NCBI GenBank assembly: GCA_014058105.1
Contig: JACGCM010000685.1
Coordinates: 1 to 64,000, forward strand
Direction of reading: 5' to 3'
DNA from: Kingdonia uniflora
Lineage: Eukaryota > Streptophyta > Magnoliopsida > Ranunculales > Circaeasteraceae
DNA: 64,000 bases
A model generated the notes under the pieces. The model ran no database searches. It was not told where the DNA came from and was given only the letters and a program-made list of their open reading frames with translations. Shown piece by piece: positions 55,901 to 64,000 of the stretch. Every line of letters starts with the position of its first letter. The first letter of the stretch is position 1. The position numbers and the translations under genes are program-made.

Positions 55901-57763
55901 CCAGAATTAATTTGAAGCATTTCATGCATCTGAAATATCATCCATACAACCATCAAAGCGTGCAACATCAAACTCCTTTGATTTCTCATAAAGGTATTAA
56001 ATTCATAAACGACTATTATGTTGAATACTTGAATTTACTTCTACTTGTACAGGTAGTTATTTTTGAGAGAATGAGTAGGTTTGATTTTCACTTTTAGTGA
56101 ATAGTTTAAAATCTAATTTGAAGAAAACAGTCTCTAAAGGCCATGAATACCTGGTGTTGACATCTAGCAGTTGAATACATGCGAGGGAAGTCAACCATGA
56201 AGGTCAAACTTACCACACCAAACATTCTCCCTAGAACTTAAACATGCTCCCTTGGCCCCACCTTTAACACCCATGTCGATCCCCTACAACCATAAGGTCT
56301 CAATCTTTCAAAGATTCCCATCCCAATATCCAGTCTCTGTACTAGTAACTATTATCCCTCACCAATTTTTTCGTGTCTCTTCTCTGAATTTCCACAGCCA
56401 TCTTTGAAGGATGTAATCATGCCCCTGATGCTGAGACCACCTTCACTTAAAGGATTAGAAACTAAGCTCACTTTGCCTAGGTGAATCTAAATCCACCGTC
56501 CTTATCCTGCCACATAAAATTCCATACTGGACGTTCAGTTTTTTTGTCGACACTAGTTGTGACTGAAAAGAGATACATGACAGACAAGGATTGAATAGCT
56601 CTTAATAAAGAAGAGAGATCTTTCTTTTGGTCCATCCACAAGGTCAATCTTTAAGCCACAAATAAAACTAAACAGCCACCATTCCAAAAGAAATAAAAAT
56701 AGCCACAACCAGATAGGATTGACCGTATAGAAATTCGCAAGTGGGGGAGGTCAATGGCACGAATCAACCCACATTCTTGAGCCTAGCACGAAAATTCATA
56801 TAAGATTATCCGCGACCCTCAATTTTTAATTTTCTTTATTATGAATTCAAGTTTCAAGCATAGTTTCACTGTATAAAGCAAAATTTGAGAAAAGCTATTG
56901 ATACTGCTCCACACCAAAAAATTCTACATATGGTTAAGCTGAAAGTAATAATCTCAAGACCAAAAAATTCTACATAGCCAATTCCTGGTGTTGAATGCTC
57001 AGATCTCAGAAATTAAATACAGATAATAATGCAAAACCTTCCTCAATAGTAAATACTAACTTTCCAACAAGTCTACAACGTTCTTTGTATCACCCATTAC
57101 CACGTTTCTGATAATGATCATTCTTTTATTAAGTTAACCCAAAAGATTACCTTTTTTCTCTGAAGTAATATAAACTGGATTATTCTTGCACATAAATTTG
57201 AAAACCAAGAAAATAGATGCACACCTCTTAGCTCTTTTGGGATCTAATGCCCAAAGCTCCGCAAGTTTATCAGGCGCCATAGCTTTCTTCGCATCCATCA
57301 CATCACCAAGCAAACTCTCCTCTCTCGAGATCGAAGATGAGCCATCAACAGAATTACTATGCCGATGCCTCGGCCTCACAATCTTCCCCTCTCCACTCCC
57401 ATGATCTCCTCCATCAAACCCATCCATCCTCGGATCTACATTCCTGTTTTCACCTGGTTGACAATCCTCAATTCTGGATCCAAACTTCTCAATGTCCATA
57501 TACGTGCAGAACAGATCGTCCTCTGATCCCATTTCTTCGAAACTCGTTGTCGATGAATCGAAGGTATCCGTGACGAGATCTAGGTCGTCTGGGAGTCGGT
57601 AATTGACCTCTGAGTGAGCTCGGCGATGGTGCGAGCCTCGAAATGGGGAGGTCATGTTAGGGTTTGTGAACATTGATGCTTCGTTGTTTACTCCAACTCC
57701 TGTTGTTGTTATTGTTGTTGTTGGGGGATTTGAGGATTTAGGGTTAAGATTTGGGATTTCCAT
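52935..57763 (-). CDS. bZIP18-like: group I bZIP transcription factor, bZIP18/52-like, 4 coding exons
   Basis: Exons 57763-57225, 54769-54637, 53617-53533 and 53290-52935 join to 1113 nt, 370 codons plus stop at 52937-52935, with GT-AG introns of 2455, 1019 and 242 bp and no internal stop. The bZIP domain spans about residues 174-245: basic region [20 protein letters not shown] with the N-x7-K-x9-L form, Lys192 replacing the usual Arg, which is the group I hallmark. Zipper Leu 202, 209, 216, 230 and 237 (Phe at 223). N-terminal HHRRAHSEV (Ser51) fits the HxRxxS phosphorylation/14-3-3 site of VIP1-type factors; a second basic-Ser motif is [27 protein letters not shown] precedes the basic region, and the C-terminus GLDISSS...SESSSTL is conserved in bZIP18/52. 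It should be a nuclear dimeric DNA-binding regulator. It is the only gene here that looks functional. Confidence 0.95.
54770..57224 (-). other. intron 1 of the bZIP gene
   Basis: Donor AG|GTGTGC at 57225/57224, acceptor TGTAG at 54770. 2.45 kb. Plus-strand frames at 55550-55792 and 55789-56097 (for example [20 protein letters not shown]) look like a decayed protein-coding insertion that I cannot assign. The remaining sequence is plain AT-rich intron. Confidence 0.85.
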
Positions 57764-57868
57764 GATTGTTTGAGATTTGGTTTTTTGGTTTTTTTTTTCT
57801 TCTCACATTGGAGGAGAGAGAGAGAATAGAATTGAGAGCGAAAATGGGGGAGTTGAAAAAGAGAGATA
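57764..57868 (-). other. presumed 5' UTR of the bZIP gene, CT-rich
   Basis: On the minus strand TCTATTCTCTCTCTCTCCTC precedes the start codon, a pyrimidine patch common in plant leaders. The ATG (57763) has A at -3 (AATCATGGAA is the local context: A four bases and T three bases before). Confidence 0.55.
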
Positions 57869-57895
57869 TTTTGGGTATTTGTTCGTTTCAGACAG

Positions 57896-57904
57896 TTTTT
57901 ATAG
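57896..57904 (-). promoter_or_regulatory. TATA box of the bZIP gene
   Basis: CTATAAAAA on the minus strand, about 133 bp before the start codon, with the CT-rich leader beginning about 35 bp downstream. An upstream open frame starting at 57954 begins before this TATA box and so is probably not in the main transcript. Confidence 0.6.
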
Positions 57905-57989
57905 TTTTCCTTTTTTTCACATTTTTGTTTCCACTTTGTGGGATGCCGTTTCATTTGTCTGTGGGTGGGTGATTGGGTGTTGGTAATAG

Positions 57990-58255
57990 CACATTTTTCT
58001 CAACCTTCCGATTTTTTCCGAAATCCGATCTGATTTTGGAACCCAATTTTACGTTTTCGATTTTCAAAAATTTGATTTCCAATAAAAGTAATGGATCTAA
58101 TCAAAACGGCTAATTATTACTAAAATTAAATTAACTTGAAGTTTATAACATAAATAAACTACTGACTAAAACAAGATAAATAAGTACTATTCAGATCATT
58201 AGTAAAGTAGTACTTACAGAAGATTACAAAAGATAGATGAAGATATACAATAGAT
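57990..58255. other. spacer between bZIP promoter and pararetroviral element
   Basis: AT-rich, no ORF. The boundary of the viral element is not sharp here; viral leader-like sequence seems to continue down to about 58150 on the minus strand. Confidence 0.5.
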
Positions 58256-58259
58256 GGAG

Positions 58260-58303
58260 GTGGTAGCTTACAAACAAAAACTTAGAAGTGGTAGCTTACA
58301 AAC
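58260..58303 (-). repeat. direct repeat in the viral leader
   Basis: GTGGTAGCTTACAAAC at 58260-58275 and 58288-58303, period 28 bp, just downstream (minus strand) of the viral TATA box. Confidence 0.88.
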
Positions 58304-58363
58304 TATACTTAGAACTTAGAGACTGAATAATAAAAAACATACACACAAATGAGCTTTCTGACT

Positions 58364-58373
58364 CCTTATATAG
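58364..58373 (-). promoter_or_regulatory. TATA box of the pararetroviral pregenomic RNA promoter
   Basis: CTATATAAGG on the minus strand, followed after 25-35 bp by the leader. The CTATATAAGGA form after the last ORF is typical of caulimovirid transcript promoters. It reads toward the bZIP gene, whose start codon is about 600 bp further on. Confidence 0.7.
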
Positions 58374-58452
58374 GTGAAGATAGATTTCAAATGGTTTGAA
58401 GTCCGTGTAATGTTGTCCATCTTGGAGTTGTCTGGTGGAAGACAAAGTAAAT

Positions 58453-58494
58453 GGTCTTCAGGTCCCACAAAGTGGTCTGCAGGTCCCACAAAGT
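58453..58494 (-). repeat. 21-bp direct repeat upstream of the viral TATA box
   Basis: Two adjacent 21-bp copies (58453-58473 and 58474-58494) with one difference, core CAGGTCCCACAAAGTGG on the plus strand. They lie 80-120 bp upstream of the TATA box, the position of enhancer elements in caulimovirid promoters. Inference from position. Confidence 0.75.
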
Positions 58495-58640
58495 GGTTAG
58501 TGATGGGTTTCACTGCTTTTGACTTTGGAAAAAGAAAGATGGTGGAGGCATACTGAGTGCTGAAGTACTGTTGTGAATGGGAATTGATATGGCCTTGTAG
58601 AAAGTAGTCAGTCGTGGTCGAGTGCATTCCACCATGTTTG

Positions 58641-58889
58641 TTAAGGATGAGGAAAATGATCTGGAGAAGTTTCTGGGGCCAAGTCCTGATTGGAGCTAAA
58701 ATAGGAAAAAATGGGTGGTTTGTTCTGGGCGGATAGTTCGGCTTCTTCTTCCTGTTTGGCACATGTCATGCTGAGTGACACTTGTTGTTGAATAATGTTG
58801 TGCAAAAATTGGCCAGTAGAGGGTCTGAATAAGGTGCAAATAACACATATATAGTTACCTTCTACATAAATCTGGTGCGGGTATTCCAT
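58641..58889 (-). pseudogene. endogenous pararetrovirus small second ORF (unrecognised)
   Basis: An 82-codon frame whose ATG (58889) overlaps the end of the preceding viral frame by 28 bases. The overlap suggests the second ORF of the viral genome. No domain recognised; a Gln/Glu-rich middle. It is open but short, and whether it is full length is unknown. Confidence 0.45.
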
Positions 58890-60000
58890 AGTTTGAACAT
58901 TTTGAAGGTTGCAAGAGCATAGGCTCTGCTAGTTGGGTTGTCTCTGTATTTACGGAAAGTAGGATATCTGTTGAGGAGAGATGCACGATAGTGGCTTGGA
59001 AAAGTAGAAGAATGAGTAATAATATTTATCCAGTGGAGACTGGGGTAATAATATGTTTTGTGAGGTAAATTTACCCATTCAGGAGGAACAGTGTTAAAAT
59101 CCAGGTAAATTCTGTCATTAGAGAACAAAATTATTTAAGGTTAGCAATAGTATGATAGAGAAGAGGAGGAAAATCTCGGAGGTCCTAGGTGCAAGTGACT
59201 TCCAAGACGGTGATAAAACTATTTTCAAAGAGCCATAGTTTATCAGGCTGGGGATGGGTACTTCTGATATCCTGGACTGCCATAAAAATTAATAGATTTT
59301 AGGGAAGATCTTGGAGGGGGAGCAGTGGAATAAAGATCTTTACTGCGGGCTTCCCAGTTGGCCAAACTTAATTATGATTTAGGGATACTGAAAGTTCATG
59401 GTGGTGAATTATGTTCGAATTTTTAATCGAACGTTCAGTTTTGACCAAACTAACAGGTATCAACGGGTTTGATGTGTTTTTACAAGGAGTCGTTTGCTAT
59501 GGACTAGTCTTACTGTTTCCTCGAGTAAGATCGGTTAGAACCAACGAATTGTTGGATTTGTAGTTATTGTAAGCCAGATGATGCGGCTTAGTGTTTTTTG
59601 GTTGAATATACAGTTTACTCAAAGAGGTTCCACGAGTCTTGTGGTGAGTCCAAGAGTGATGTATGCCTCTAAAGTGAGGTAGAGGGTTTTCGGAATTACT
59701 TATGAAATGAGCTAAAACTGTCATTTTCATAGAAAAATTACTGTTGCTAGTAAAGGAAATAATGCGACTGATAAGACCAGGCTTCTTGCCCTTGTCATTC
59801 AGAGTGGGCCCTGTATGAGACCGTTCAGTTGGTAAAACAATTTGGTTATTGTTCAGCTGGGAGCCATGCAGTAAAACTGTATGGGGTTTTGTAGTGGGTA
59901 GATTATCTACCATAATTTGGATAGGGTTGAAACTAAGTTGAAGAAGTTCTGTTCCTGAAAAAGACTGAAAGTTATTATGAGTAGTGATGAAGTCAAAAGT
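58862..60000 (-). pseudogene. endogenous pararetrovirus: region after the protease, RT/RNase H absent
   Basis: 59913-59497 is a basic open frame without a recognisable domain. After a stop-rich interval, 59128-58862 has PPEWVNLPHKTYYYPSLHWI and RDNPTSRAYALATFKMFKLW, which looks like the C-terminal end of a florendovirus-type polyprotein. I searched both strands by eye for the YxDD box, a fingers/palm signature or an RNase H DxS motif and found none over this 1.1 kb. Confidence 0.5.
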
Positions 60001-60012
60001 AATATCATGGCT

Positions 60013-60576
60013 CTAAAAAGTACCAATTATTCCTGTTGGAGTAATACTATGTAAATGCATAAAGAGATTGAGAAAGGGAGCACCTAAAATAACTTGTTGT
60101 TGTAAATTCCTGACGTAAAGAAATACAGAAGGAATATTCTGGTTGTTATTATAGATAAAAACATGCAAAATTTTATATTGACTATTCATTCTAGTACCAC
60201 TAACATAGATAAGAGATTGAGTAGTTTTTTCAAAATACTTGGTAGGAACCAAGCCTTCCTTAATACAGTTTAAATCAGCCCCACTATCTACCAGAGCAAT
60301 AACATGAATGGTATATTCATGTTGGATAACAAGAGTAATTTGAATGTACCATTTTGGGGATGATATTTTGTGAAGAAGATGCAGATGAGGATTATTTGTC
60401 TTCTCAGTCTGCTGACTAACAGAAGCATCTGTTAGGATTTGCCATTTGTCCTTATGTTCGAATGTCATAAGAGTATCATACTTCTGAAGATAACGTTTGA
60501 TATTTATGATTTCAGATTTCAAGTAATTAATTTCTTGATGTAAGTCTTGAATGGTGATAGGTTTAGCGGTCTCCAT
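60013..60576 (-). pseudogene. endogenous pararetrovirus aspartic protease region
   Basis: A 187-codon frame with a coiled-coil-like start (QDLHQEINYLKSEIINIKRY) and a retropepsin fold from about residue 78: IHVIALVDSGADLNCIKEGL has the catalytic DSG, VPTKYFEKT follows, and VILGAPFLN is the ILGxPFL strand near the end. This is the caulimovirid protease. The catalytic Asp-Ser-Gly is intact although neighbouring regions are broken. Confidence 0.88.
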
Positions 60577-60819
60577 TCGTCTGAGGACATCCTAAAAATT
60601 ATAATAATTATCTGTAGGGAGTGTAGGTGTTGTATTGGGTTTCAGATTATCTTGGATCAGCTATTGGATACAGAGATTTAGAATTTGAGTTCTAATTTCC
60701 GGATCAGGGATTTTATCTATAATGGATATCAGTTGGCTTTGGTTTGTGGTTAAGGTATTGAGCTGTAAACCATTCATTTCCACAATGGCTGTCCAGTAAT
60801 CCGAAGGATTAGATCCAGA

Positions 60820-61900
60820 TCATTTGTCACAAGGTATTTCTTCTGTTGAAGAGGAAACACTGTGGTCAATGTGGTTGACTACTTTGGAGTGATCAAAAGA
60901 ACTTTCTTCAGAAGTGGTGTTGAGCAAGAGTTTACTTCGCTGAAGTTTTAATCCTTCATCTATGTGAAGTTCTTGTAGTTTACGTTTGGAGGTACACTTG
61001 TTAGCCAAGTGTCCTTGTTTACCAAACTTATAGCAAGTGCGAGTTTCAGCTTGTTTGGAAGGGTTGGTATGAGGTAAATGCCTTTTACGTTTTCTATGTT
61101 TTTGGTAATAAGAATCATTCTGATCCTTATATTTTCTGTTACGACTTTTTCTCAAGTGATGAGACTGCTATCTGGTATGTATGCGGTGTTTGCTAGGATA
61201 AGTAACAGGAAGTTCATAGGCAAATTGGTGACAAAATTCATCAATTTCATTTTTCCCTGTTAAATTCTGCTTTTTGAGCTGATAATAGAGTTTACAGATA
61301 CTCAAACCTACCTGGGTATAGATGCTAATAAGATGACCATAAGTATAGTTATGGCAAGATATAGAATTACCATCATACTGGTCATTGAGCTTATGACAAA
61401 CTTTTGCAGCAAATAATGGTGGAAGACCATCAATGAATCTGGCTTTCCAATGTTCTGCATTGGCATGACTGCGTTGCATAACCTTGCATATATAAACATC
61501 CTTATACCACCTAAAATGGGTGAGAGAAGGACATCTAAGTTTCCGTAGGAGTTCTTTATTCCTTTCATGTCGTTGTGGTGAAAGACTCACAAAATGTTAA
61601 AGGACAGTTTAGACAAGGATGTAAACAACATCTTTTATAGGGATAGTACTAGTTCCTTCCCTTTTGACGGCTCCAAAAATTTCTATCTTCTGATCATGAG
61701 TGAGTACATTATCCCACCAGCCTGTAAGACATCTGTGAATCCATTGGCAATAAATTTGGTGATGTTGTCGTCTTCATTGCCAGCAGTTTTACAGATACAT
61801 GCATACATAATTTATGAATAATTTCATAAATTTGGTATTCTGATAAACCATCAATATTCCATTCATAAATGGTACGTCCATTATAAGATATTTGATTTTG
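60820..61900 (-). pseudogene. endogenous pararetrovirus coat protein region
   Basis: The start near 61870 reads YEWNIDGLSEYQIYEIIHKL. The core at 61590-61168 has RCPSLTHFRWYKDVYICKVM, HWKARFIDGLPPLFAAKVCH and EFCHQFAYELP. The basic stretch at 61155-61080 precedes a zinc knuckle CYKFGKQGHLANKC whose second Cys is Phe. These motifs match coat proteins of petuvirus/florendovirus type. It needs three frames and has stops. Confidence 0.82.
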
Positions 61901-61904
61901 AAAC

Positions 61905-63000
61905 GAATCTTCTTCTAATAAAAGATCCTGAGGGGTAGGTCTTTTATAATATGTTTTTAACTGGGATGGTTCATATTCAATTTTATGAAGACTGGCTTCA
62001 GCGGCTTGGATGTAAATTTTGATAAATCATCAGAGGTTGCTTCTGATGCAGAGCTTTTTCCAGAGTATTAACACTAAGCTTTTTAAGTCTTTCAACCAAA
62101 AGGTCAACAAACTCAGAATCTTGGGAATCTGATAGCTTAAAGTCATTGACTAGGAATGTTAGTTTTATATCAACATTATGCGTACTAGAGGATGTACTGG
62201 CTGTATCAATGTTGATATTACTGGTACGTTGAATGTGATCTTCGATACGATTCAGCTGGTTTCCTATCGTTTAAAGACTGACATTAGTCCAATTCTTCTG
62301 TTTGATAACGAGATTAACATAAGTTATTTGATTGGTAGGATGGGCAAAGACGTTATCTTCCAAAGGCTTGGAGTTGGGACTTCCTTTACTTAAATGGAGA
62401 GATTCAGGGGGAGGGTTGACAAATTGGACTTCTATGCCATATGTTTTAACCCATGTCTTGGTGAAATCTTCCATATTACTGATAATGTATTTAGGACAAG
62501 GATACCATGTTGTGAACCAGTCACAAAAGAATGTAATCTTTTGGCTTCGTTCAATCTCATGGTAGTAAATATCTTCAATAAGATATAATTTTTCTCTTGT
62601 AAAAGTTGGGAAATACCATTTTTTAATGTCATTATGACTGGAAGTTATGAATTTGTTACTGATAAACTGGCAAATAATAGAGTTAAGGCTTAAATCCATA
62701 AAGAATCTTAAGCATAGAAGCTTGCTTATGATATAGGGGAAGTAGTTTGATCTACTTCGGTCCTGGTACTGGTAGAGGGATCATTATAGATGCCATGAGA
62801 AATCTGTTTATCAGAAAGTCTAATTCCCTGAATAATGGGTTCAGATGTAGAATTTCTTGAAACCAAAGGTCTGGAAAAAGGGCAGAAGACATGATAGGGA
62901 ATGTCATCCTCGTTGGGTATCTGTCTACAAGACCTGTTCTTATGGAGGGATATTTTGATGGGATGGGATGCAAAAGTTACCTCTATGTCTCCATCAGGGG
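61905..63000 (-). pseudogene. endogenous pararetrovirus: movement-to-coat linker region
   Basis: A 142-codon frame at 62699-62271 contains KKWYFPTFTREKLYLIEDIY, SQKITFFCDWFTTWYPCPKY and a Pro-rich end, similar in plan to the domain between movement and coat protein in petuvirus-like polyproteins. The flanking frames (62973-62752 and 62150-61910) are shifted. Confidence 0.6.
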
Positions 63001-63010
63001 TTTGGGTTAT

Positions 63011-63631
63011 TTAGTTTACTTGGTTAGTAAACCTAGGTCTGGGGACTACTGCTCTAGGTAAGACCCATTCAGTAGGGATACTCAGTTCATCCCAATTTAT
63101 AAGTCTGTTGACTGCAATATTAGTAGTTAAACAGTTGCTATGAACTGCTATAGTTGTACCTGGTTTACTTTTCAGAATAGCTCGAGGGAATAAGTTATTC
63201 ATAACCTTATAGTGGATTCGGTAAATAACGGTTATAACTTCTGCTCCAGGGATAAAATCATATCCATGTGTCTGCATTCGTAGACTAATAACATCAAATA
63301 TAGACTTATCAGTAAAGGACAAGGTTAAGTTGGGATAAACATTAAAATAAACTGGTCCATGAGAGAGGCTAGTTTGAATGATTCCCATAAAGGATGATTT
63401 AAATTCTCGACTCCTCTCATCTTTGAGATAGGCAAGAATACTAGAATTGATCCCAAGGAGAGTCAAAGGTTTGAATGCTACTTGGATGCATCCAACATGC
63501 AGATAATTATATTTTTTAAGATATCTTTCAATATCATAAAGATTAAGTAGTTTCAAGGTATGACATTCGCTATCAAGAGCTATAGATTGCTCTATAATCT
63601 TGATATTATCTTGGCTAATGAAGTCGAACAT
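63011..63631 (-). pseudogene. endogenous pararetrovirus movement protein region
   Basis: A 206-codon open frame from ATG 63631. GCIQVAFKPLTLLGINSSIL, ARDDR-type segment as LAYLKDERSREFKSSFMGII, GPVYFNVYPNLTLSFTDKSI and PGAEVITVIYRIHYKVMN are the conserved blocks of caulimovirid 30K-type movement proteins, which act at plasmodesmata. The frame is open over its whole length but closes before the next region, whereas in relatives it continues into the polyprotein. Confidence 0.88.
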
Positions 63632-63812
63632 ACATTTTTTGTATATTAATTTGGACTTGATAGCTGGTATAGTCCATTGATTCAGCTACTGGGCTTGTTC
63701 AAACCCTGTTAATTTATAGTCTTTTTTATAGATGATTGGTCATCGTGAGACCTATTAAGTTCATTCATATGTGAAGGATGGATCACATAGATATGTAAAT
63801 CCTATATAGGAA

Positions 63813-63952
63813 TGTCAGTATGGTTACTGTAGATCTTTATCCCCTGGCAAAGATGTTTAAACAGTGTAATCTTAATAAAAGGTGTCAGTATGGTTACTGC
63901 TGGTCTTTTTTCCCTGACGAAGTTGTTTAAACAGTGTAATCTTAGTAAAAGA
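63813..63952 (-). repeat. 70-bp tandem duplication upstream of the movement protein region
   Basis: 63813-63882 and 63883-63952 share GTCAGTATGGTTACTG, TGTTTAAACAGTGTAATCTT and more, with about one difference in eight. It lies in the viral leader or in flanking DNA. Confidence 0.85.
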
Positions 63953-64000
63953 ATCAAGTGCACGTCTGTCAACGATTTATAGGTTAAACGTACACTTCCA

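Larger units (their letters stand above)
58256..63980 (-). mobile_element. endogenous pararetrovirus (Caulimoviridae, florendovirus/petuvirus-like), decayed
   Basis: Minus-strand order: movement protein (63631-63011), linker domain, coat protein with zinc knuckle (about 61900-60820), aspartic protease (60576-60013), a tail region, a small second ORF (58889-58641) and a terminal promoter with TATA box (58364-58373) and direct repeats. Such a single large polyprotein frame followed by a small ORF is the florendovirus/petuvirus plan. RT and RNase H are not seen where they should follow the protease. Frameshifts and stops divide every region. The viral ends are not defined; the window edge lies just beyond 63980. 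Confidence 0.85.

Noticed and set aside
57709..57954. Possible upstream ORF of the bZIP gene, overlapping its start codon
   Set aside because: Its ATG lies upstream of the likely TATA box (57896-57904), so it is probably not in the main transcript. It would matter only if transcription began at the viral promoter.
1..64000. CRISPR arrays, bacterial operons, prophage or toxin-antitoxin systems
   Set aside because: No regularly spaced direct repeats, no ribosome-binding-site-led gene strings and no such protein motifs. Introns, LTRs, MULE, LINE and SINE sequences show a plant nuclear genome.

Overview
The window looks like a repeat-rich stretch of a flowering-plant (probably eudicot) nuclear genome. 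Only one gene in it looks intact: a five-part group I bZIP transcription-factor gene on the minus strand (coding exons between 52935 and 57763, 370 codons, canonical GT-AG introns). Nearly everything else is transposable-element and endogenous-virus sequence in several states of decay. There are no rRNA genes, canonical tRNA genes or CRISPR arrays, and nothing that looks bacterial.

Layout. 1-10959: the 3' part of a heavily decayed Ty3/gypsy element of the Tat/Ogre lineage (plus strand), ending in an LTR. 10960-12110: a hAT-like terminus abutting a PIF/Harbinger transposase fragment. 12211-16665: fold-back GGCGCC-rich sequences flanking a broken gene with a plant mobile domain (minus strand). 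16770-23622: a broken chromovirus-type gypsy element (minus strand), interrupted in its reverse transcriptase by about 3.2 kb of LTR-like DNA. 23744-41893: a second Tat/Ogre element with both LTRs, split in its reverse transcriptase by a 5.9-kb LINE (27249-33162) flanked by an 18-bp target-site duplication. 41914-51930: a Mutator-like element (MULE) with about 170-bp terminal inverted repeats. It carries a MURA-type transposase on the plus strand and a GRF/zinc-knuckle ORF convergent with it. A 381-bp hAT MITE (8-bp perfect duplication) sits inside the transposase gene, and a 5'-truncated LINE (13-bp perfect duplication) sits inside the MITE. 52293-52404: a tRNA-derived SINE with an 11-bp duplication, downstream of the bZIP gene. 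58260-63980: a decayed endogenous pararetrovirus (Caulimoviridae, florendovirus/petuvirus-like) on the minus strand.

How the parts relate. The viral element has recognisable movement-protein, coat-protein and protease regions and a terminal TATA promoter with direct repeats, but I find no reverse transcriptase or RNase H. Its promoter points toward the bZIP gene and lies about 600 bp upstream of the bZIP start codon, so it could affect that gene's transcription. The bZIP gene has its own TATA box about 130 bp upstream of its ATG. The insertion duplications give a clear order of events: Tat/Ogre element then LINE in one nest, and MULE then hAT MITE then LINE in the other.

Limits. All family assignments come from reading motifs by eye. 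Boundaries of decayed domains are approximate unless a duplication or splice site is quoted. No database search was possible.
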